A stretch of DNA of 34,650 nt from Methanolinea sp. (GCA_029907345.1 JARYMB010000017.1:1-34650), one strand, 5' to 3'; positions 15,124 to 23,978 are shown, counted from the stretch's first letter. Program-made: numbers and translations. The notes: generated by a model not told the origin, from the letters alone.

Positions 15124-15648
15124 TCACCCCCTCTGGACCCGGTATATCCCGTCCTGGAAGATGCGGGGGTCCCTGTACTTGATCTTCGTCGCGTGCTCGA
15201 TATTCGCAGAGGTTATACCCAGTTTCTCGCGGTCGATGCCTGTGAGGATGATCTCGTCGTTCCCCACCTTTGCGGTCACACCAGGGACTATCTGCGCATA
15301 CCGGGGTTTCTTCTCGCCGAGGAAGTTGTTGATCTCGAGCCTGTTCCCCGACAGCTTGAGCTGTATCGGGAAATGGCTGTAAACGACCTTCATCCGGTAT
15401 TCAAACCCTTCCGTCACACCCCTGACCATATTCTGGACGTGCGCCTGGATGGTTCCAACCATGGCTATTGTCCTTTTCCTGTCAGCGGTGGTGGAGATGA
15501 CCAGCGTGTTATCCCGGAGCGAGAGCGTGATCTGGGGGAACCGGAATGTCCTCTCGAGCTGGCCCTTGGGGCCGCTGACGCGGACCGTCGGCCCATCGAC
15601 CTCGATCTTCGCGCCCTTGGGAACGGTCACGGTGCGTTCTGTTGCCAT
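15124..15648 (-). CDS. rpl6: Ribosomal protein L6 (uL6)
   Basis: 174 aa. The two repeated L6 domains are visible: residues about 10-80 (VDGPTVRVSGPKGQLERTF) and about 85-165, including KVVYSHFPIQLKLSGNRLEI and NFLGEKKPRYAQIV. The length fits archaeal L6. The protein lies near the factor-binding site of the 50S subunit. The gene starts 13 nt after S8. Confidence 0.96.
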   Translation of the reverse strand: MATERTVTVPKGAKIEVDGPTVRVSGPKGQLERTFRFPQITLSLRDNTLVISTTADRKRTIAMVGTIQAHVQNMVRGVTEGFEYRMKVVYSHFPIQLKLSGNRLEINNFLGEKKPRYAQIVPGVTAKVGNDEIILTGIDREKLGITSANIEHATKIKYRDPRIFQDGIYRVQRG

Positions 15649-15661
15649 CTGTCACCCCTCC

Positions 15662-16054
15662 CTAGTAGACGTACCCCAGGAGTTCTCCCCCTACGTGTTC
15701 CCGGCGGGCCTGTTCGTGCGTGATGACCCCCTTTGACGTGGAGAGGATGAGGATTCCGAAGTTCTTGCCCGGGAGATACTGCGTCTCCCAGTATTCCAGC
15801 TCGTCGAGGCGGACGGAGTAACGCGGCGTGATTGCGCCACACCGGTTGATCCTGCCGTTAAGGTGGACCCGGAACTGTCCTCCGCGCCCGTCCTCGATAT
15901 ACTCGAACCCGTTGATGTACCCTGTCTCCTGCATGATGCGGAACATCGCACCGAGCAGCTTGCTGGCGGGCTCCACGATGACCGAGGATTTGCCCCCGTC
16001 GGCCGCGTTTTTGAGGGCGCACATGCCATCAGCGATTGTATTGAGTCTTGCCAT
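15662..16054 (-). CDS. rps8: Ribosomal protein S8 (uS8)
   Basis: 130 aa. The N-terminal [16 protein letters not shown] and the C-terminal [20 protein letters not shown] are the rRNA-binding signatures of S8. It is a primary binder of the central domain of 16S rRNA. The gene starts 15 nt after the S14 stop, within the spc part of the operon. Confidence 0.96.
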   Translation of the reverse strand: MARLNTIADGMCALKNAADGGKSSVIVEPASKLLGAMFRIMQETGYINGFEYIEDGRGGQFRVHLNGRINRCGAITPRYSVRLDELEYWETQYLPGKNFGILILSTSKGVITHEQARREHVGGELLGYVY

Positions 16055-16069
16055 TGGAACTGCCTCCCC

Positions 16070-16225
16070 CTAGTTCATCTTCTTGAAGCCCATTTTGTGC
16101 GCCCATTCACGGAAACACTGGCGGCAGAACATGATGTTGTACCGCCGTACAAGGGCCTGCTTCCGGCCGCAGATCTTGCACTCGTGTGCTCCGCGACCGA
16201 ATACCTTCGTCTTCTCTCCACCCAT
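16070..16225 (-). CDS. rps14: Ribosomal protein S14, zinc-binding type (uS14)
   Basis: 51 aa, starting [20 protein letters not shown] and ending GFKKMN. Four cysteines in two CxxC pairs (Cys16/Cys19 and Cys34/Cys37) bind zinc; this is the short C+ form normal in archaea. The ATG at 16225 shares its first base with the L5 stop (TGATG). Position between L5 and S8 is the standard one. Confidence 0.96.
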   Translation of the reverse strand: MGGEKTKVFGRGAHECKICGRKQALVRRYNIMFCRQCFREWAHKMGFKKMN

Positions 16226-16731
16226 CAGTACACCTCCACCCTGTGTGCCTCTTTCAGAAACCGGGCTGCATCGTCCTGCGTGACCCTCTGCCTGACGGGG
16301 AGGCGACGCTGCTCGATCGATCGGCGGGTCACCCTGACACCCCTGCGGGCCAGAACGACATTGATGTCCATTCCGTATATCCCGATCTGGGGATCGTAGC
16401 TCATGCCGGGGAAATCGGTATGCTCTTCGATCCCGAACGAGAAATTACCCCACCTGTCGAACTGGTTCCTTGCTATTCTCCGGTCCACGATATCGAGTGC
16501 CTTATTGAGGAACTCTGCCGCCTTCCTGCCACGCAGGGTCACACGGCAGCTGATGGGAGCCCCCTTCCGGATGCCAAACGATACGTTCGTCCTCTTGGCA
16601 TTGCTCCGGACCGGCGTGTTCCCTGTGATGGTCTTCAGGAGATCAACCGCCCGCGTGAGCTTGTCTCCGGCTTCGCCGACTCCCATGTGAACTACGACCT
16701 TCTCGACAAAGACCTCGCGCATCGGGTTCAT
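16225..16731 (-). CDS. rpl5: Ribosomal protein L5 (uL5)
   Basis: 168 aa. The N-terminal [20 protein letters not shown] and the central [17 protein letters not shown] are typical of archaeal L5, which binds 5S rRNA and contacts P-site tRNA. The C-terminal [19 protein letters not shown] block is complete. ATG 16731 overlaps the S4e stop as ATGA; a second in-frame ATG three codons on (16722) is possible. Confidence 0.96.
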   Translation of the reverse strand: MNPMREVFVEKVVVHMGVGEAGDKLTRAVDLLKTITGNTPVRSNAKRTNVSFGIRKGAPISCRVTLRGRKAAEFLNKALDIVDRRIARNQFDRWGNFSFGIEEHTDFPGMSYDPQIGIYGMDINVVLARRGVRVTRRSIEQRRLPVRQRVTQDDAARFLKEAHRVEVY

Positions 16732-17453
16732 TCTTCAATCCCCCACTCTTTGAGGGCTGGCTCCTCGCGACCAACCATGTAGATGTATTCATCAATGGTC
16801 TCAAACCGCGATCCGTCGGCCGGGTCTTCCAGAATGACCCTGTTGGGAACACTCCCTGGAACCTTCTCGATGCCGACAATCCGTGCGACCTTTCCGGAAT
16901 GCCTTCCGCCGATGACCATGGCCATGTTCCCCACTGCAAACGGGAAGTGGTCAAGGATTGCAAACCGGTTCTCAGGTTCCAGCGAGAGGACGATTGAATC
17001 CCCGGGGTGGTACCTGTTGTCCGCGATGACGTTCGCACCGAACCGGAGATTCAACTGGACTTTCCCTCCCGGCACGATTGTCTTGTTGCGGATCTTTGCG
17101 AGCCGGCTCTTTGCTGCCTCGGCGTCGATCTCGATCGTCTTGTGCCGGCCCTTCTTGTCCCGCAGAATACGGAAATGCCTGCCGATCCGCGGTATCGAAA
17201 CGATGTCAAAGATACCGATACCCATCCGGGGATTCCGGCATGGCCTGCCGTTGATGATAACCTCCTTCTGCTGGAGGATCTGCCTGACTTCCTTTGCGTT
17301 CGCCGCAAGGTGCATGTGGTCCCGGAGCCAGACTGCAACAGGCATTGCATTGGCGTTGTGCGGACCGGGAGATGTCTTTGCGATGAACTTGCTGGTCTTC
17401 TTGGCCACGTGCCAGGAATCAGGGGCATTGAGCCTCTTCAAATGGTCTGACAT
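16728..17453 (-). CDS. rps4e: Ribosomal protein S4e (eS4)
   Basis: 241 aa, the usual archaeal length. The S4 RNA-binding domain covers about residues 47-75 (LAANAKEVRQILQQKEVIIN), the central domain carries LNLRFGANVIADNRYHPGDS, and a KOW-like element lies near 168-186 (FAVGNMAMVIGGRHSGKVA). eS4 is absent from bacteria. The ATG shares a base with the L24 stop (TAATG), and the end overlaps L5. Confidence 0.96.
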   Translation of the reverse strand: MSDHLKRLNAPDSWHVAKKTSKFIAKTSPGPHNANAMPVAVWLRDHMHLAANAKEVRQILQQKEVIINGRPCRNPRMGIGIFDIVSIPRIGRHFRILRDKKGRHKTIEIDAEAAKSRLAKIRNKTIVPGGKVQLNLRFGANVIADNRYHPGDSIVLSLEPENRFAILDHFPFAVGNMAMVIGGRHSGKVARIVGIEKVPGSVPNRVILEDPADGSRFETIDEYIYMVGREEPALKEWGIEE

Positions 17454-17818
17454 TATTCAGCCCCTCCCAGTTTCTCTGCCCTCTTTGGGTCTTTCAGGTT
17501 CAGCCTGGTTATCTGCACGTTGGAGGGTGGGATGGGCCTTGGAACTTCGGTTCCATCTGCCTTGTTGACAGAGACTCCCTGGACCACGATCGTGGACCTC
17601 TTCGTGTCCACCATGTCCACGAGCCCTTCTGTTCCTGCCGATTCCCCGCGGAGAACTTTCACGGTATCGCCCACCACGACCCGCACGCTGCGCCTGTGGT
17701 ACTGTTCCCTCAGGGCGGGCGCTAGAGGGGCCCGGAGAAAATGGTTCCTCGCGTGGGCAGGTGCCGTGTACCGTGCTTTTCTCTGCTTCCTTGGTTGCTT
17801 GCTCTCGACTCGGACCAT
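17453..17818 (-). CDS. rpl24: Ribosomal protein L24 (uL24)
   Basis: 121 aa. The N-terminus [20 protein letters not shown] is basic and the KOW motif is visible in [19 protein letters not shown] (residues about 47-65). Archaeal L24 is longer than the bacterial form at the N-terminus, as here. GTGAGGCGG upstream of the ATG overlaps the L14 stop region. It is an early assembly protein near the exit tunnel. Confidence 0.95.
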   Translation of the reverse strand: MVRVESKQPRKQRKARYTAPAHARNHFLRAPLAPALREQYHRRSVRVVVGDTVKVLRGESAGTEGLVDMVDTKRSTIVVQGVSVNKADGTEVPRPIPPSNVQITRLNLKDPKRAEKLGGAE

Positions 17819-17827
17819 GGATCCGCC

Positions 17828-18226
17828 TCACACGATGATTGTTGCCATGGAGCCGATCTTGGGAAACCGCTCTGCCACTTCGCGCGCGACCGGTCCCTTG
17901 ATCTCGGTCCCCCTCGGTTCGTTCTTGTCATCCACCACGACCACTGCGTTGTCCTCGAAACTGACCCGCATGCCGTTTGGCCTCCGTAACTCCTTCTTCT
18001 GCCGGATTACGACTGCCCTGACGAGCTTGCGGCGCATGTCGGGCGTACCTTTCTTTACGCTCACGGTCGCGATATCGCCCAGTCCCATTTTCGGCTGGCG
18101 TCTCCGCACACCATGGTAGCCGAAGACGGATACGATCTGCACCTCCCGCGCACCGGTGTTGTCAGCGCACAGGAGTCGCGTCCCGGTCGAGAGTGCGCGT
18201 GGAATGTTCGACTGCTTTGCCTTCAT
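17828..18226 (-). CDS. rpl14: Ribosomal protein L14 (uL14)
   Basis: 132 aa from ATG 18226, which overlaps the S17 stop as ATGA; the open frame extends 18 codons further upstream but without support. [19 protein letters not shown] (residues about 21-39) and the C-terminal [20 protein letters not shown] are diagnostic. L14 lies at the subunit interface and contacts 16S rRNA. Confidence 0.96.
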   Translation of the reverse strand: MKAKQSNIPRALSTGTRLLCADNTGAREVQIVSVFGYHGVRRRQPKMGLGDIATVSVKKGTPDMRRKLVRAVVIRQKKELRRPNGMRVSFEDNAVVVVDDKNEPRGTEIKGPVAREVAERFPKIGSMATIIV

Positions 18227-18549
18227 GATGGCTGCACCTCCACCACGACGTAAGTGGTGGTCTTGGATAGCGGCCTGCACTCAGCGATGCGCACGGTATC
18301 ACCGGTCTTCGCCTGAATGCAGGGTGGGTTGTGGGCATGTATCTTGCTGTTCCGCTTTTCGTAGCGGTTGTATTTGCCCACGTAGTGCAGGTATGCCCGC
18401 TCCACCACCACTGTCCCTGTCATCCGGTCGCTCACGACTTTGCCGGTGATCACCTGGCCGCGCACCGGTAAAGTGCCGTGAAACGGACAGAACGCGTCGT
18501 TGCACTCCCTCTCGGGCGGCCTGACGCTCAATCCGATGTTCCTTGCCAT
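18223..18549 (-). CDS. rps17: Ribosomal protein S17 (uS17)
   Basis: 108 aa. The archaeal N-terminal extension [20 protein letters not shown] is followed by the OB-fold core [20 protein letters not shown] and the basic [15 protein letters not shown]. The start shares a base with the rnp1 stop, and the end overlaps L14. It is a primary 16S rRNA binder. Confidence 0.96.
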   Translation of the reverse strand: MARNIGLSVRPPERECNDAFCPFHGTLPVRGQVITGKVVSDRMTGTVVVERAYLHYVGKYNRYEKRNSKIHAHNPPCIQAKTGDTVRIAECRPLSKTTTYVVVEVQPS

Positions 18550-18833
18550 TATTTCCCTCTGGTCTTCTGAATTGCGTTGGTCCGCTTTTCTGGTGCCATG
18601 ACCAGCGCGGAACCGTCTATCTCCACCAGGACACCATCCGGAAGGGTGAACCGGAACCGGGTCCCGGCTTTCTGGACCCTCTTTGTCCCCCGGTCACCCC
18701 GGATCACCAGTGTGTTCCTGGTCTCATCGATAATCCGACCCGACAGGCCATGCAGTGCGGGGTTGCTGGCCCCGATCACCAGAACCTCCAGCCCGATCAA
18801 CTCGTGCCGGAGGATGTTCCGCGGTGTGATCAT
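18549..18833 (-). CDS. rnp1: Ribonuclease P protein component 1 (Rpp29/Pop4)
   Basis: 94 aa, usual for archaeal Rnp1. The family signature [20 protein letters not shown], then [13 protein letters not shown] and a C-terminal basic end ([16 protein letters not shown]), matches the Sm-like barrel of Rpp29. It binds the RNase P RNA specificity domain and supports 5' processing of tRNA. Its position between L29 and S17 is standard in Euryarchaeota. ATG 18833 overlaps the L29 stop as ATGA. No SUI1/eIF1 gene is inserted here, unlike in some relatives. Confidence 0.95.
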   Translation of the reverse strand: MITPRNILRHELIGLEVLVIGASNPALHGLSGRIIDETRNTLVIRGDRGTKRVQKAGTRFRFTLPDGVLVEIDGSALVMAPEKRTNAIQKTRGK

Positions 18834-19039
18834 GAAACGCTGCGTCTCCTGGTGTTCTGTTCGGTCTTCATCCGGGCAATCGTCCGGCGAAGCTCCCTGA
18901 TCCGGCCCGGGTTCTCTGTCGAACCCCCTGCGCTGACCTTACCGTAATGCTGGATGAGCTCGATTTTCAGCTTCTCCATCTGCTCGGAAAGTTCGACATC
19001 AGAGAGCTGCCGCACGTCCCTGGCACGAAATATGGCCAT
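18830..19039 (-). CDS. rpl29: Ribosomal protein L29 (uL29)
   Basis: 69 aa, two antiparallel helices as usual: ARDVRQLSDVELSEQMEKLK and GRIRELRRTIARMKTEQ. It lies near the polypeptide exit and forms part of the docking site for SRP. The start is one base after the S3 stop, and the end overlaps rnp1. Confidence 0.95.
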   Translation of the reverse strand: MAIFRARDVRQLSDVELSEQMEKLKIELIQHYGKVSAGGSTENPGRIRELRRTIARMKTEQNTRRRSVS

Positions 19040-19040
19040 T

Positions 19041-19760
19041 TCATTTCCTCCTCAGCAGTTCTTCCTCGTCGAACTCGTCGGGCTCGACGGGGATGTCGTC
19101 CTCCGCGATGTCTTCGCCGACAGGGACAACCGGTATCTCGATGCCCTTCTTCTCGGGTTTCTCCCTTTTTGCCGTGACCTCGAAGTGATCGGGAATCTTG
19201 GCGCCTGCGGGGATGATCTTGACCTGGACCCCGATGACACCGAGCTTCTTGACAGCAACGGCGTACCCTTTCTCGACGATCGTGTTGACCGGTTCGCCCG
19301 AGTGCTTGATGTATCCCTCGGTAAACTTCTGGACCCTCGCCCGGGCTCCGGTGAGCTTTCCTGCGATAATGACCTCGCATCCCAGTGCACCGGCATCCAT
19401 CACCCTGCGGATGATGCTCTGCCCTGCCTTCCTGAAGTACCAACCCCTCTCGAGGGCGTTGGCCAGGCGTTCAGCCATGATCTGGGCGTTGAAGTTCGGG
19501 TTCGGGACCTGCTGGACCTCGATCTGGGGGGACTCGACTGCAAAGTCGGTGGCGAGGTCCTGCGTGAGCTGGCGGACGAGTTTCCCGCCTTTCCCGATGA
19601 CGATACCGGGTTTCTCGGCAAAAATGGTGACCTGGGTTCCAAGGGGAGTCCTCTGGAGATCCATTCCCCCGTAGCCTGCCCGCTTGAGCTCCTTCTTGAG
19701 GTGCTTTTCAACGCGTGCCCGCCGCGCTCCCTCGGCCACGAATTTCCTCTCTACTGCCAT
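19041..19760 (-). CDS. rps3: Ribosomal protein S3 (uS3) with acidic C-terminus
   Basis: 239 aa. The KH domain has GIVIGKGGKLVRQLTQDLA with the GKGG loop at residues 56-59. The C-terminal S3 domain includes ALGCEVIIAGKLTGARARVQ. The last about 25 residues (from VGEDIAEDD to the LLRRK end) are strongly acidic, an extension known from several archaea. ATG 19760 shares a base with the L22 stop (TAATG). S3 helps form the mRNA entry channel. Confidence 0.96.
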   Translation of the reverse strand: MAVERKFVAEGARRARVEKHLKKELKRAGYGGMDLQRTPLGTQVTIFAEKPGIVIGKGGKLVRQLTQDLATDFAVESPQIEVQQVPNPNFNAQIMAERLANALERGWYFRKAGQSIIRRVMDAGALGCEVIIAGKLTGARARVQKFTEGYIKHSGEPVNTIVEKGYAVAVKKLGVIGVQVKIIPAGAKIPDHFEVTAKREKPEKKGIEIPVVPVGEDIAEDDIPVEPDEFDEEELLRRK

Positions 19761-20221
19761 TACTGCACTTCCCTGACCACTATCTCGATGTTCACGGTCT
19801 CCCTGCGCTTGGGCGTGGCCCGGCCCATTGCCCTCGGAAAGATACCTCGGAATGCGCGACCGCGGTTCGCGGCTGCATGCACAATTTCGAGGTTCTCGGT
19901 ATCCAGTCCGATGTACTCGGCGTTCTTGATGACCGAGTGGAGGAGCCGGATGTATACCCTCGACGCTTTCTTTGGAAACCTGCCTGCATCCCAGCCGGAG
20001 AGCCCCCTCTTGTGGGCGACCTTCCGGTTGAACCTGCGGAAAGGAATCGGCTTTTTCCCCTCGATGACCTGCTCGAGGTAGGGGATGACCTCCGATGTCC
20101 GCTTGTTCCGGATGAAGGAGGCTATTTCCATTGCATGTTTGGGAGAGACCTGGATCTCGTTGACCTTGCCCCGGGCATATGTGTCGCCTTCGAAAGACCG
20201 TGAATAGAGTGTCCTTGCCAT
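19760..20221 (-). CDS. rpl22: Ribosomal protein L22 (uL22)
   Basis: 153 aa from ATG 20221 ([10 protein letters not shown]), chosen because GTGAT lies four bases before it; ATG 20227 and GTG 20230 at the S19 overlap are alternatives. [20 protein letters not shown] and the long beta-hairpin region with [20 protein letters not shown] identify L22; the hairpin lines the exit tunnel. The archaeal form is longer than the bacterial one. Confidence 0.95.
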   Translation of the reverse strand: MARTLYSRSFEGDTYARGKVNEIQVSPKHAMEIASFIRNKRTSEVIPYLEQVIEGKKPIPFRRFNRKVAHKRGLSGWDAGRFPKKASRVYIRLLHSVIKNAEYIGLDTENLEIVHAAANRGRAFRGIFPRAMGRATPKRRETVNIEIVVREVQ

Positions 20222-20226
20222 GTCCA

Positions 20227-20640
20227 TCACTTCAGCGGCACGTACTTGCTCGACCGGGTTGCCCCGATACCGGCACTCCCGTGAGTCACCTTCTTCCGTG
20301 TGAGGGCGAACTCGCCCAGGTAATGGAAGAGGGCCTCGGGCATGATCTCGACCTTCACGAACTCTTTCCCGTTATGGACCTCGATTGTCCGTCCGACCAT
20401 CTCGGGCATGATGACCATGTCGCGCAGGTGGGTCCGGATGACCTGTTCCCCTTTCCTGAACTGGGTGAGGAGGTGTTCTTCCCCGCGCGTGAGGCCACGC
20501 ACCAGCTTCCGCCGGGCACGCGATGGCATGACCGGGAGCAGCTCGGACCTGCCCATTGCCCGCAGGTCGTCCAGGCGGAACCCGCGATACGTGAATTCTT
20601 CGCGACGCCTGGGAAGTCTCTTCTGTGTCTTCTTTGCCAT
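20227..20640 (-). CDS. rps19: Ribosomal protein S19 (uS19)
   Basis: 137 aa, the usual archaeal length. [20 protein letters not shown] is the archaeal/eukaryotic N-terminal extension; [20 protein letters not shown] and [20 protein letters not shown] are the core. It contacts S13 in the head of the 30S subunit. The gene lies 10 nt after L2. Confidence 0.96.
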   Translation of the reverse strand: MAKKTQKRLPRRREEFTYRGFRLDDLRAMGRSELLPVMPSRARRKLVRGLTRGEEHLLTQFRKGEQVIRTHLRDMVIMPEMVGRTIEVHNGKEFVKVEIMPEALFHYLGEFALTRKKVTHGSAGIGATRSSKYVPLK

Positions 20641-20650
20641 ATGTTATCAC

Positions 20651-21367
20651 TCACTTCTTGGAAAGCCCTGTTCTCCTCGCTGCAATGTGGCCGACAGCCC
20701 GGCCGGGGGGAGTCCCGCGGCTCACGGTCTTTGGCCTGCCGGCGTGCTGGTGTCCACCGCCACCGAACGGGTGATCGATCACGTTCATCGCAACGCCCCT
20801 CACGCGTGGCCAGTTGGATGCGGTGTTCTTCATCTTGTGGTACTTCTTCCCGGCCTTGACGAATGGTTTCTCACCGCGCCCGCCACCGGCGACGATTCCC
20901 ACGGTCGCACGACAGCGGCTGCTGAACCATTTCGTCTTCCCGCTCGGCATCGTCACGCCGACGCGGTCCTCGGTCCTGTCGACGACGACCGCCTGGACTC
21001 CGCCTGACCGGACGAACTTTCCACCGTCGTTGGGCTGGGCCTCGATGTTACATATGAACGTGCCTGCAGGAATCTGCGCGAGCGGAAGGGTGTTTCCGTT
21101 CTTTACCTCGGCACCCTCGCCCCATGCAACCTGGTCCCCCACACCCATGCCTTCCGTGGCAAGGATGGAAACCTTCGTCCCGTTCTCGAGGCGGACCAGT
21201 GCGAGTGGCGCATTGCGTGCGGGATCGTGCTCGATATCCTCGACGATCCCGCGGACAAGCCCGCCGGTGCTGTTCACGTGCCGCAGCGCGGCCTTATACC
21301 TGTGGGAGGGGGCGCGGTATGTCGGCCCTCCCTTTCCCCGGCTCTGCGTGGTTATGCGATGTCCCAT
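20651..21367 (-). CDS. rpl2: Ribosomal protein L2 (uL2)
   Basis: 238 aa from ATG 21367 (MGHRITTQSRGKGG), nine bases after the L23 stop and preceded by GGTGGGG; the in-frame GTG at 21376 coincides with that site. GIVEDIEHDPARNAPLALVR and the C-terminal RGVAMNVIDHPFGGGGHQHA, which holds the histidine near the peptidyl-transferase centre, are complete. Confidence 0.97.
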   Translation of the reverse strand: MGHRITTQSRGKGGPTYRAPSHRYKAALRHVNSTGGLVRGIVEDIEHDPARNAPLALVRLENGTKVSILATEGMGVGDQVAWGEGAEVKNGNTLPLAQIPAGTFICNIEAQPNDGGKFVRSGGVQAVVVDRTEDRVGVTMPSGKTKWFSSRCRATVGIVAGGGRGEKPFVKAGKKYHKMKNTASNWPRVRGVAMNVIDHPFGGGGHQHAGRPKTVSRGTPPGRAVGHIAARRTGLSKK

Positions 21368-21376
21368 GTTCCCCAC

Positions 21377-21625
21377 CTACATGATACCCAGCCGGGACAG
21401 GATCTCCTCGGCCGCTTTCTCGTTCGCGAAACTGATGACAGCCTTCTTTTTGCCGTCCATCGTCATCATCGTGGATACGTCGGTGACTTCCTGCTCGAAG
21501 GCGCGCTCGATCTCCCGCTTTATCTCTCTCTTCGTCGCATTGTTGTCGACGATGAACTGGAGCTTGTTCTGGTTCTCGAGCATCATCATGGCCTTTTCCG
21601 TGACATACGGGTAACGGAGCACCAT
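21377..21625 (-). CDS. rpl23: Ribosomal protein L23 (uL23)
   Basis: 82 aa. LRYPYVTEKAMMMLENQNKL at the start and VTDVSTMMTMDGKKKAVISF are family blocks. It lies at the tunnel exit and serves as a docking site for SRP and the translocon. It is coupled closely to L4 (2 nt) and L2. Confidence 0.96.
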   Translation of the reverse strand: MVLRYPYVTEKAMMMLENQNKLQFIVDNNATKREIKREIERAFEQEVTDVSTMMTMDGKKKAVISFANEKAAEEILSRLGIM

Positions 21626-21627
21626 GG

Positions 21628-22377
21628 TTACTGTTCACCTCCGAGCCGTGCGATTGCACTCTCCGTCCAGACGGTGAGCCGTCCCGGGAGTGTGCCCGGT
21701 GCAAGGAGTTCGCAGTTGAGCTGGTCCACCGTCGCGACGTCGACTCCCGCGAGGTTCCCCGCGGCTGCAAGGGGTTTTTTCCCTGTCACGATGAGGAGAC
21801 TCTTCTTCTGCTTGTATCGCCGCCCTCTCATCTTCCCTCGTCCTGCACGGACTTTCCGGCTGACCTTTGCCTTCTCGACGTCCCCAAGGACCCCCGCGGC
21901 TGCAAGGACCGGGATGACCTCGCTCGTCTTCCTGAGGTCTTCGAACCGGTCTTCGAGGATCACCGGGACCTTCGCGGAAAAGACATGTCCCCGTGCCCGG
22001 ACAATCTCCTCGCTGACTGTTGCTGCGAGTGCGGACCAGAATGCTTTCTGTTTCTCTTTCTTGTTGATTCTGCGGACGAGCACCTTTTCGACGACCGGCG
22101 GGTGGGCCTCCCTTCCCCCTTTCGCCTGGGGGACTTTCGCCGCCCGGGAACCTCCCTTGATGCGAGGCACCTGGGCAACGCCGCGCCCTGATCCCCAGCT
22201 GTGGGCTGACGAGAGTATCCCTGCATAGGGGTACGTCCCGTGGGGCTGACGCCGTGTGCTCTGCAGGGCAATAACAGCCTTTTTAATGAGGTCAGGACGG
22301 TATTCCTCCTCAAAGACTCTGGGGAGTTCTATCTCACGCAAAACCGAACCATCAAGCGATAATACCTGTGCTTTCAT
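21628..22377 (-). CDS. rpl4: Ribosomal protein L4 (uL4)
   Basis: 249 aa, the archaeal L4 (L1e) form. The N-terminal KAQVLSLDGSVLREIELP, the long rRNA-binding loop with GTYPYAGILSSAHSWGSGRG and RGHVFSAKVPVILEDRFEDL are visible. L4 helps line the exit tunnel. In bacteria L4 represses its own operon; for archaea this is not established. GGGTGA at the L3 stop forms its ribosome binding site. Confidence 0.96.
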   Translation of the reverse strand: MKAQVLSLDGSVLREIELPRVFEEEYRPDLIKKAVIALQSTRRQPHGTYPYAGILSSAHSWGSGRGVAQVPRIKGGSRAAKVPQAKGGREAHPPVVEKVLVRRINKKEKQKAFWSALAATVSEEIVRARGHVFSAKVPVILEDRFEDLRKTSEVIPVLAAAGVLGDVEKAKVSRKVRAGRGKMRGRRYKQKKSLLIVTGKKPLAAAGNLAGVDVATVDQLNCELLAPGTLPGRLTVWTESAIARLGGEQ

Positions 22378-22384
22378 CCCTGCT

Positions 22385-23398
22385 TCACCCCTGTTTGCTC
22401 TCCGTGCTCACGAACTCGATGGCGGGCTGACGGACGACGTGTTCACCCTGCCTCATGGCCGGGCGTATACGGACAAGCCTCCTGACCGGTCCCGGGATCG
22501 ATCCCTTGATCAGGACATACGGGTTTTTCACCACTCCGTAGTGGAGGAACCCGCCTGCGGGACAGATCTCGTCACCGTTCTCACCGATCTTGAGTATCCT
22601 CTTGTTGAACTCAGTCCGCTGCTGGTATCCCATCTGGCCCATCTGGGGAACCTGCCAGCGTACATGGTGGGGATTCCAAGGCCCGAGGTTGCCGACGTGC
22701 CTTTTCTTGCCTCCCCTCGCGTGTTTCCTCTTGCGCAGCTTTATTCCCCAGCGCTTGACCGGGCCCTGCGTCCCCTTACCGGTTGTGACTGCAGTGATAT
22801 CGGCATAGGCACCCGGCTGGATGATGTTTCTTAAGTGGACTTCCTTTCCAAGGAGTCCCGCGATGAACTCGAACCGCTGCTGGACTGTCCCGCCTGCGAC
22901 GCGAATCTCCATGATCTCCGGGACTTTCTTGGGAACACCACTGACCTGCTGGGGCATGGTGTGCATCACCGCAAAGATCTCTTCAGCCATCCCTTTCGAA
23001 ATGGCATCCTTGAGAGCCTCCATCGCCCCGGAAAAGTCGTACTCCTTGGGGAGTGTGATCCGTTTTCCGAGTGCCTTGTCTAGCTCGCCGGCCCACACTT
23101 CCGTGAGGGGGTGCCTGCCGTAGGTGTCCCTGCTGTAAGCCCGGATGGCGGCCACCTTCATGGGGGGGATCTCGACAACGGTGACCGGGACCATGATATC
23201 CTTGCCCTCTGTCGGGCTGTTCTTGTGGTCATCCACCATGATCACGTGGGTCATACCCACCTTGTATCCGGCAAAGCCCTGCAGCACGGGGTCCCCCTGG
23301 TACGAGGGCCATGACTGGTACCGGGGTACCGGGCTCTTCGCCCTTTTGCGGGGTGAAAAAGCCAGGGATCCTTTTCGTGGCTGGTTTATCTTGGGCAT
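22385..23398 (-). CDS. rpl3: Ribosomal protein L3 (uL3)
   Basis: 337 aa, first gene of the ribosomal super-operon and of normal archaeal length. The N-terminal basic [20 protein letters not shown], the [17 protein letters not shown] core and [20 protein letters not shown] (a loop reaching the peptidyl-transferase centre) are diagnostic. ATG 23398 has no strong ribosome binding site: ATTGATTGAAAC precedes it. A stable hairpin lies 34 to 54 nt upstream, and a longer hairpin-rich region further away may contain the promoter. Confidence 0.96.
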   Translation of the reverse strand: MPKINQPRKGSLAFSPRKRAKSPVPRYQSWPSYQGDPVLQGFAGYKVGMTHVIMVDDHKNSPTEGKDIMVPVTVVEIPPMKVAAIRAYSRDTYGRHPLTEVWAGELDKALGKRITLPKEYDFSGAMEALKDAISKGMAEEIFAVMHTMPQQVSGVPKKVPEIMEIRVAGGTVQQRFEFIAGLLGKEVHLRNIIQPGAYADITAVTTGKGTQGPVKRWGIKLRKRKHARGGKKRHVGNLGPWNPHHVRWQVPQMGQMGYQQRTEFNKRILKIGENGDEICPAGGFLHYGVVKNPYVLIKGSIPGPVRRLVRIRPAMRQGEHVVRQPAIEFVSTESKQG

Positions 23399-23431
23399 GT
23401 TTCAATCAATCCTGCACTTGCAATTTGTCGC

Positions 23432-23452
23432 AAGGCCACCCCTGGTGGCCTT
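23432..23452 (-). promoter_or_regulatory. Hairpin in the L3 leader
   Basis: A perfect 9-bp inverted repeat, AAGGCCACC and GGTGGCCTT, separated by three bases, lies 34 nt upstream of the L3 start codon. It would form in the leader mRNA of the ribosomal operon. An autoregulatory protein-binding site is possible but not shown. Confidence 0.45.
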
Positions 23453-23629
23453 CACCGGCATTTGCGGTTTTTTCGCCTATCTTCGGCCAGAGCATACCGG
23501 AGATGAGTGATGTGTCCGGGCTCCTGTCGTGCGGAGGGGAAAGATGGCATGGAGAGTTTTCCAGGCACCCCTCTATCCCTCCGAGAGCAGTATGGAGAGG
23601 GCTGCTCCCACTCCAAGGTGCAGTACTCC

Positions 23630-23663
23630 AAAAAGACGGTCCTGTTCCTGGCAGTGACCGTCT
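23630..23663 (-). terminator. Intrinsic-terminator-like hairpin with U-tract
   Basis: On the minus strand an 8-bp perfect stem (AGACGGTC with GACCGTCT; arms 23656-23663 and 23634-23641) with an inner 3-bp extension is followed directly by a run of T (23634-23630). This is the form of a bacterial intrinsic terminator. It may end a short RNA starting near 23915 or act as an attenuator in front of the ribosomal operon. Confidence 0.5.
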
Positions 23664-23938
23664 CCCTGTGACCTGTCTCGCAAAGAGATCCTGAATCCGG
23701 CATGCACCTGCCCCTTTCAGGGGCAGATGAAGGGCTCGTATCCCAGGGGATTCGTCCACCCTGCATGCCTGTTTCAGCGACACCCTGTCAGCCGGTGGTG
23801 ACTATTCACCACATTCTCACGCAAAGACACGGATTCCTGGAACCCGTGTCCCTGACCTGCAATGAGGCCTCTGCCCCCGGCCTCCGAGCCGGCGACAGAT
23901 GACCCTCACATAGGCTTCCATAGTAATTCGAGAGAAAA
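23664..23938 (-). ncRNA. Candidate structured RNA or leader, hairpin-rich
   Basis: The segment between L3 and tfx has no coding character but holds a series of inverted repeats: TGCCCCT/AGGGGCA with loop TTC (23709-23725), GTGGTGA/TCACCAC with a 4-base loop (23795-23812), GACACGG/CCGTGTC with an inner TTCC/GGAA (23826-23850) and CCGGC/GCCGG (23877-23892). A TATA box (23939-23946) would start a minus-strand transcript near 23915, and a hairpin with U-tract at 23630-23663 could end it after about 285 nt. I searched for SRP RNA (GGAAGGxAGC loop) and RNase P RNA (GGAAAGTCC) signatures and found neither. It may instead be an unusually long 5' leader of the ribosomal operon. Confidence 0.35.
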
Positions 23939-23946
23939 AGATATAA
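23939..23946 (-). promoter_or_regulatory. TATA box between tfx and the L3 region
   Basis: On the minus strand TTTATATC, close to the methanogen consensus TTTATATA, stands about 33 nt beyond the tfx stop. No closer TATA box to L3 is obvious, so it is the best candidate promoter for the ribosomal super-operon or for a separate RNA. On the plus strand the same site reads GATATAAA, but only antisense sequence of tfx lies downstream. Confidence 0.55.
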
Positions 23947-23978
23947 ACCTTGTTCAAACAGGGTTGGAGTGAAAAATG

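Noticed and set aside
23406-23783. 125-aa minus-strand frame upstream of L3
   Set aside because: No family resemblance, low-quality composition, and it crosses the hairpins of the gene-free segment.
23664-23938. SRP RNA or RNase P RNA
   Set aside because: The conserved loops of these RNAs (GGAAGGxAGC and GGAAAGTCC types) were not found on either strand.
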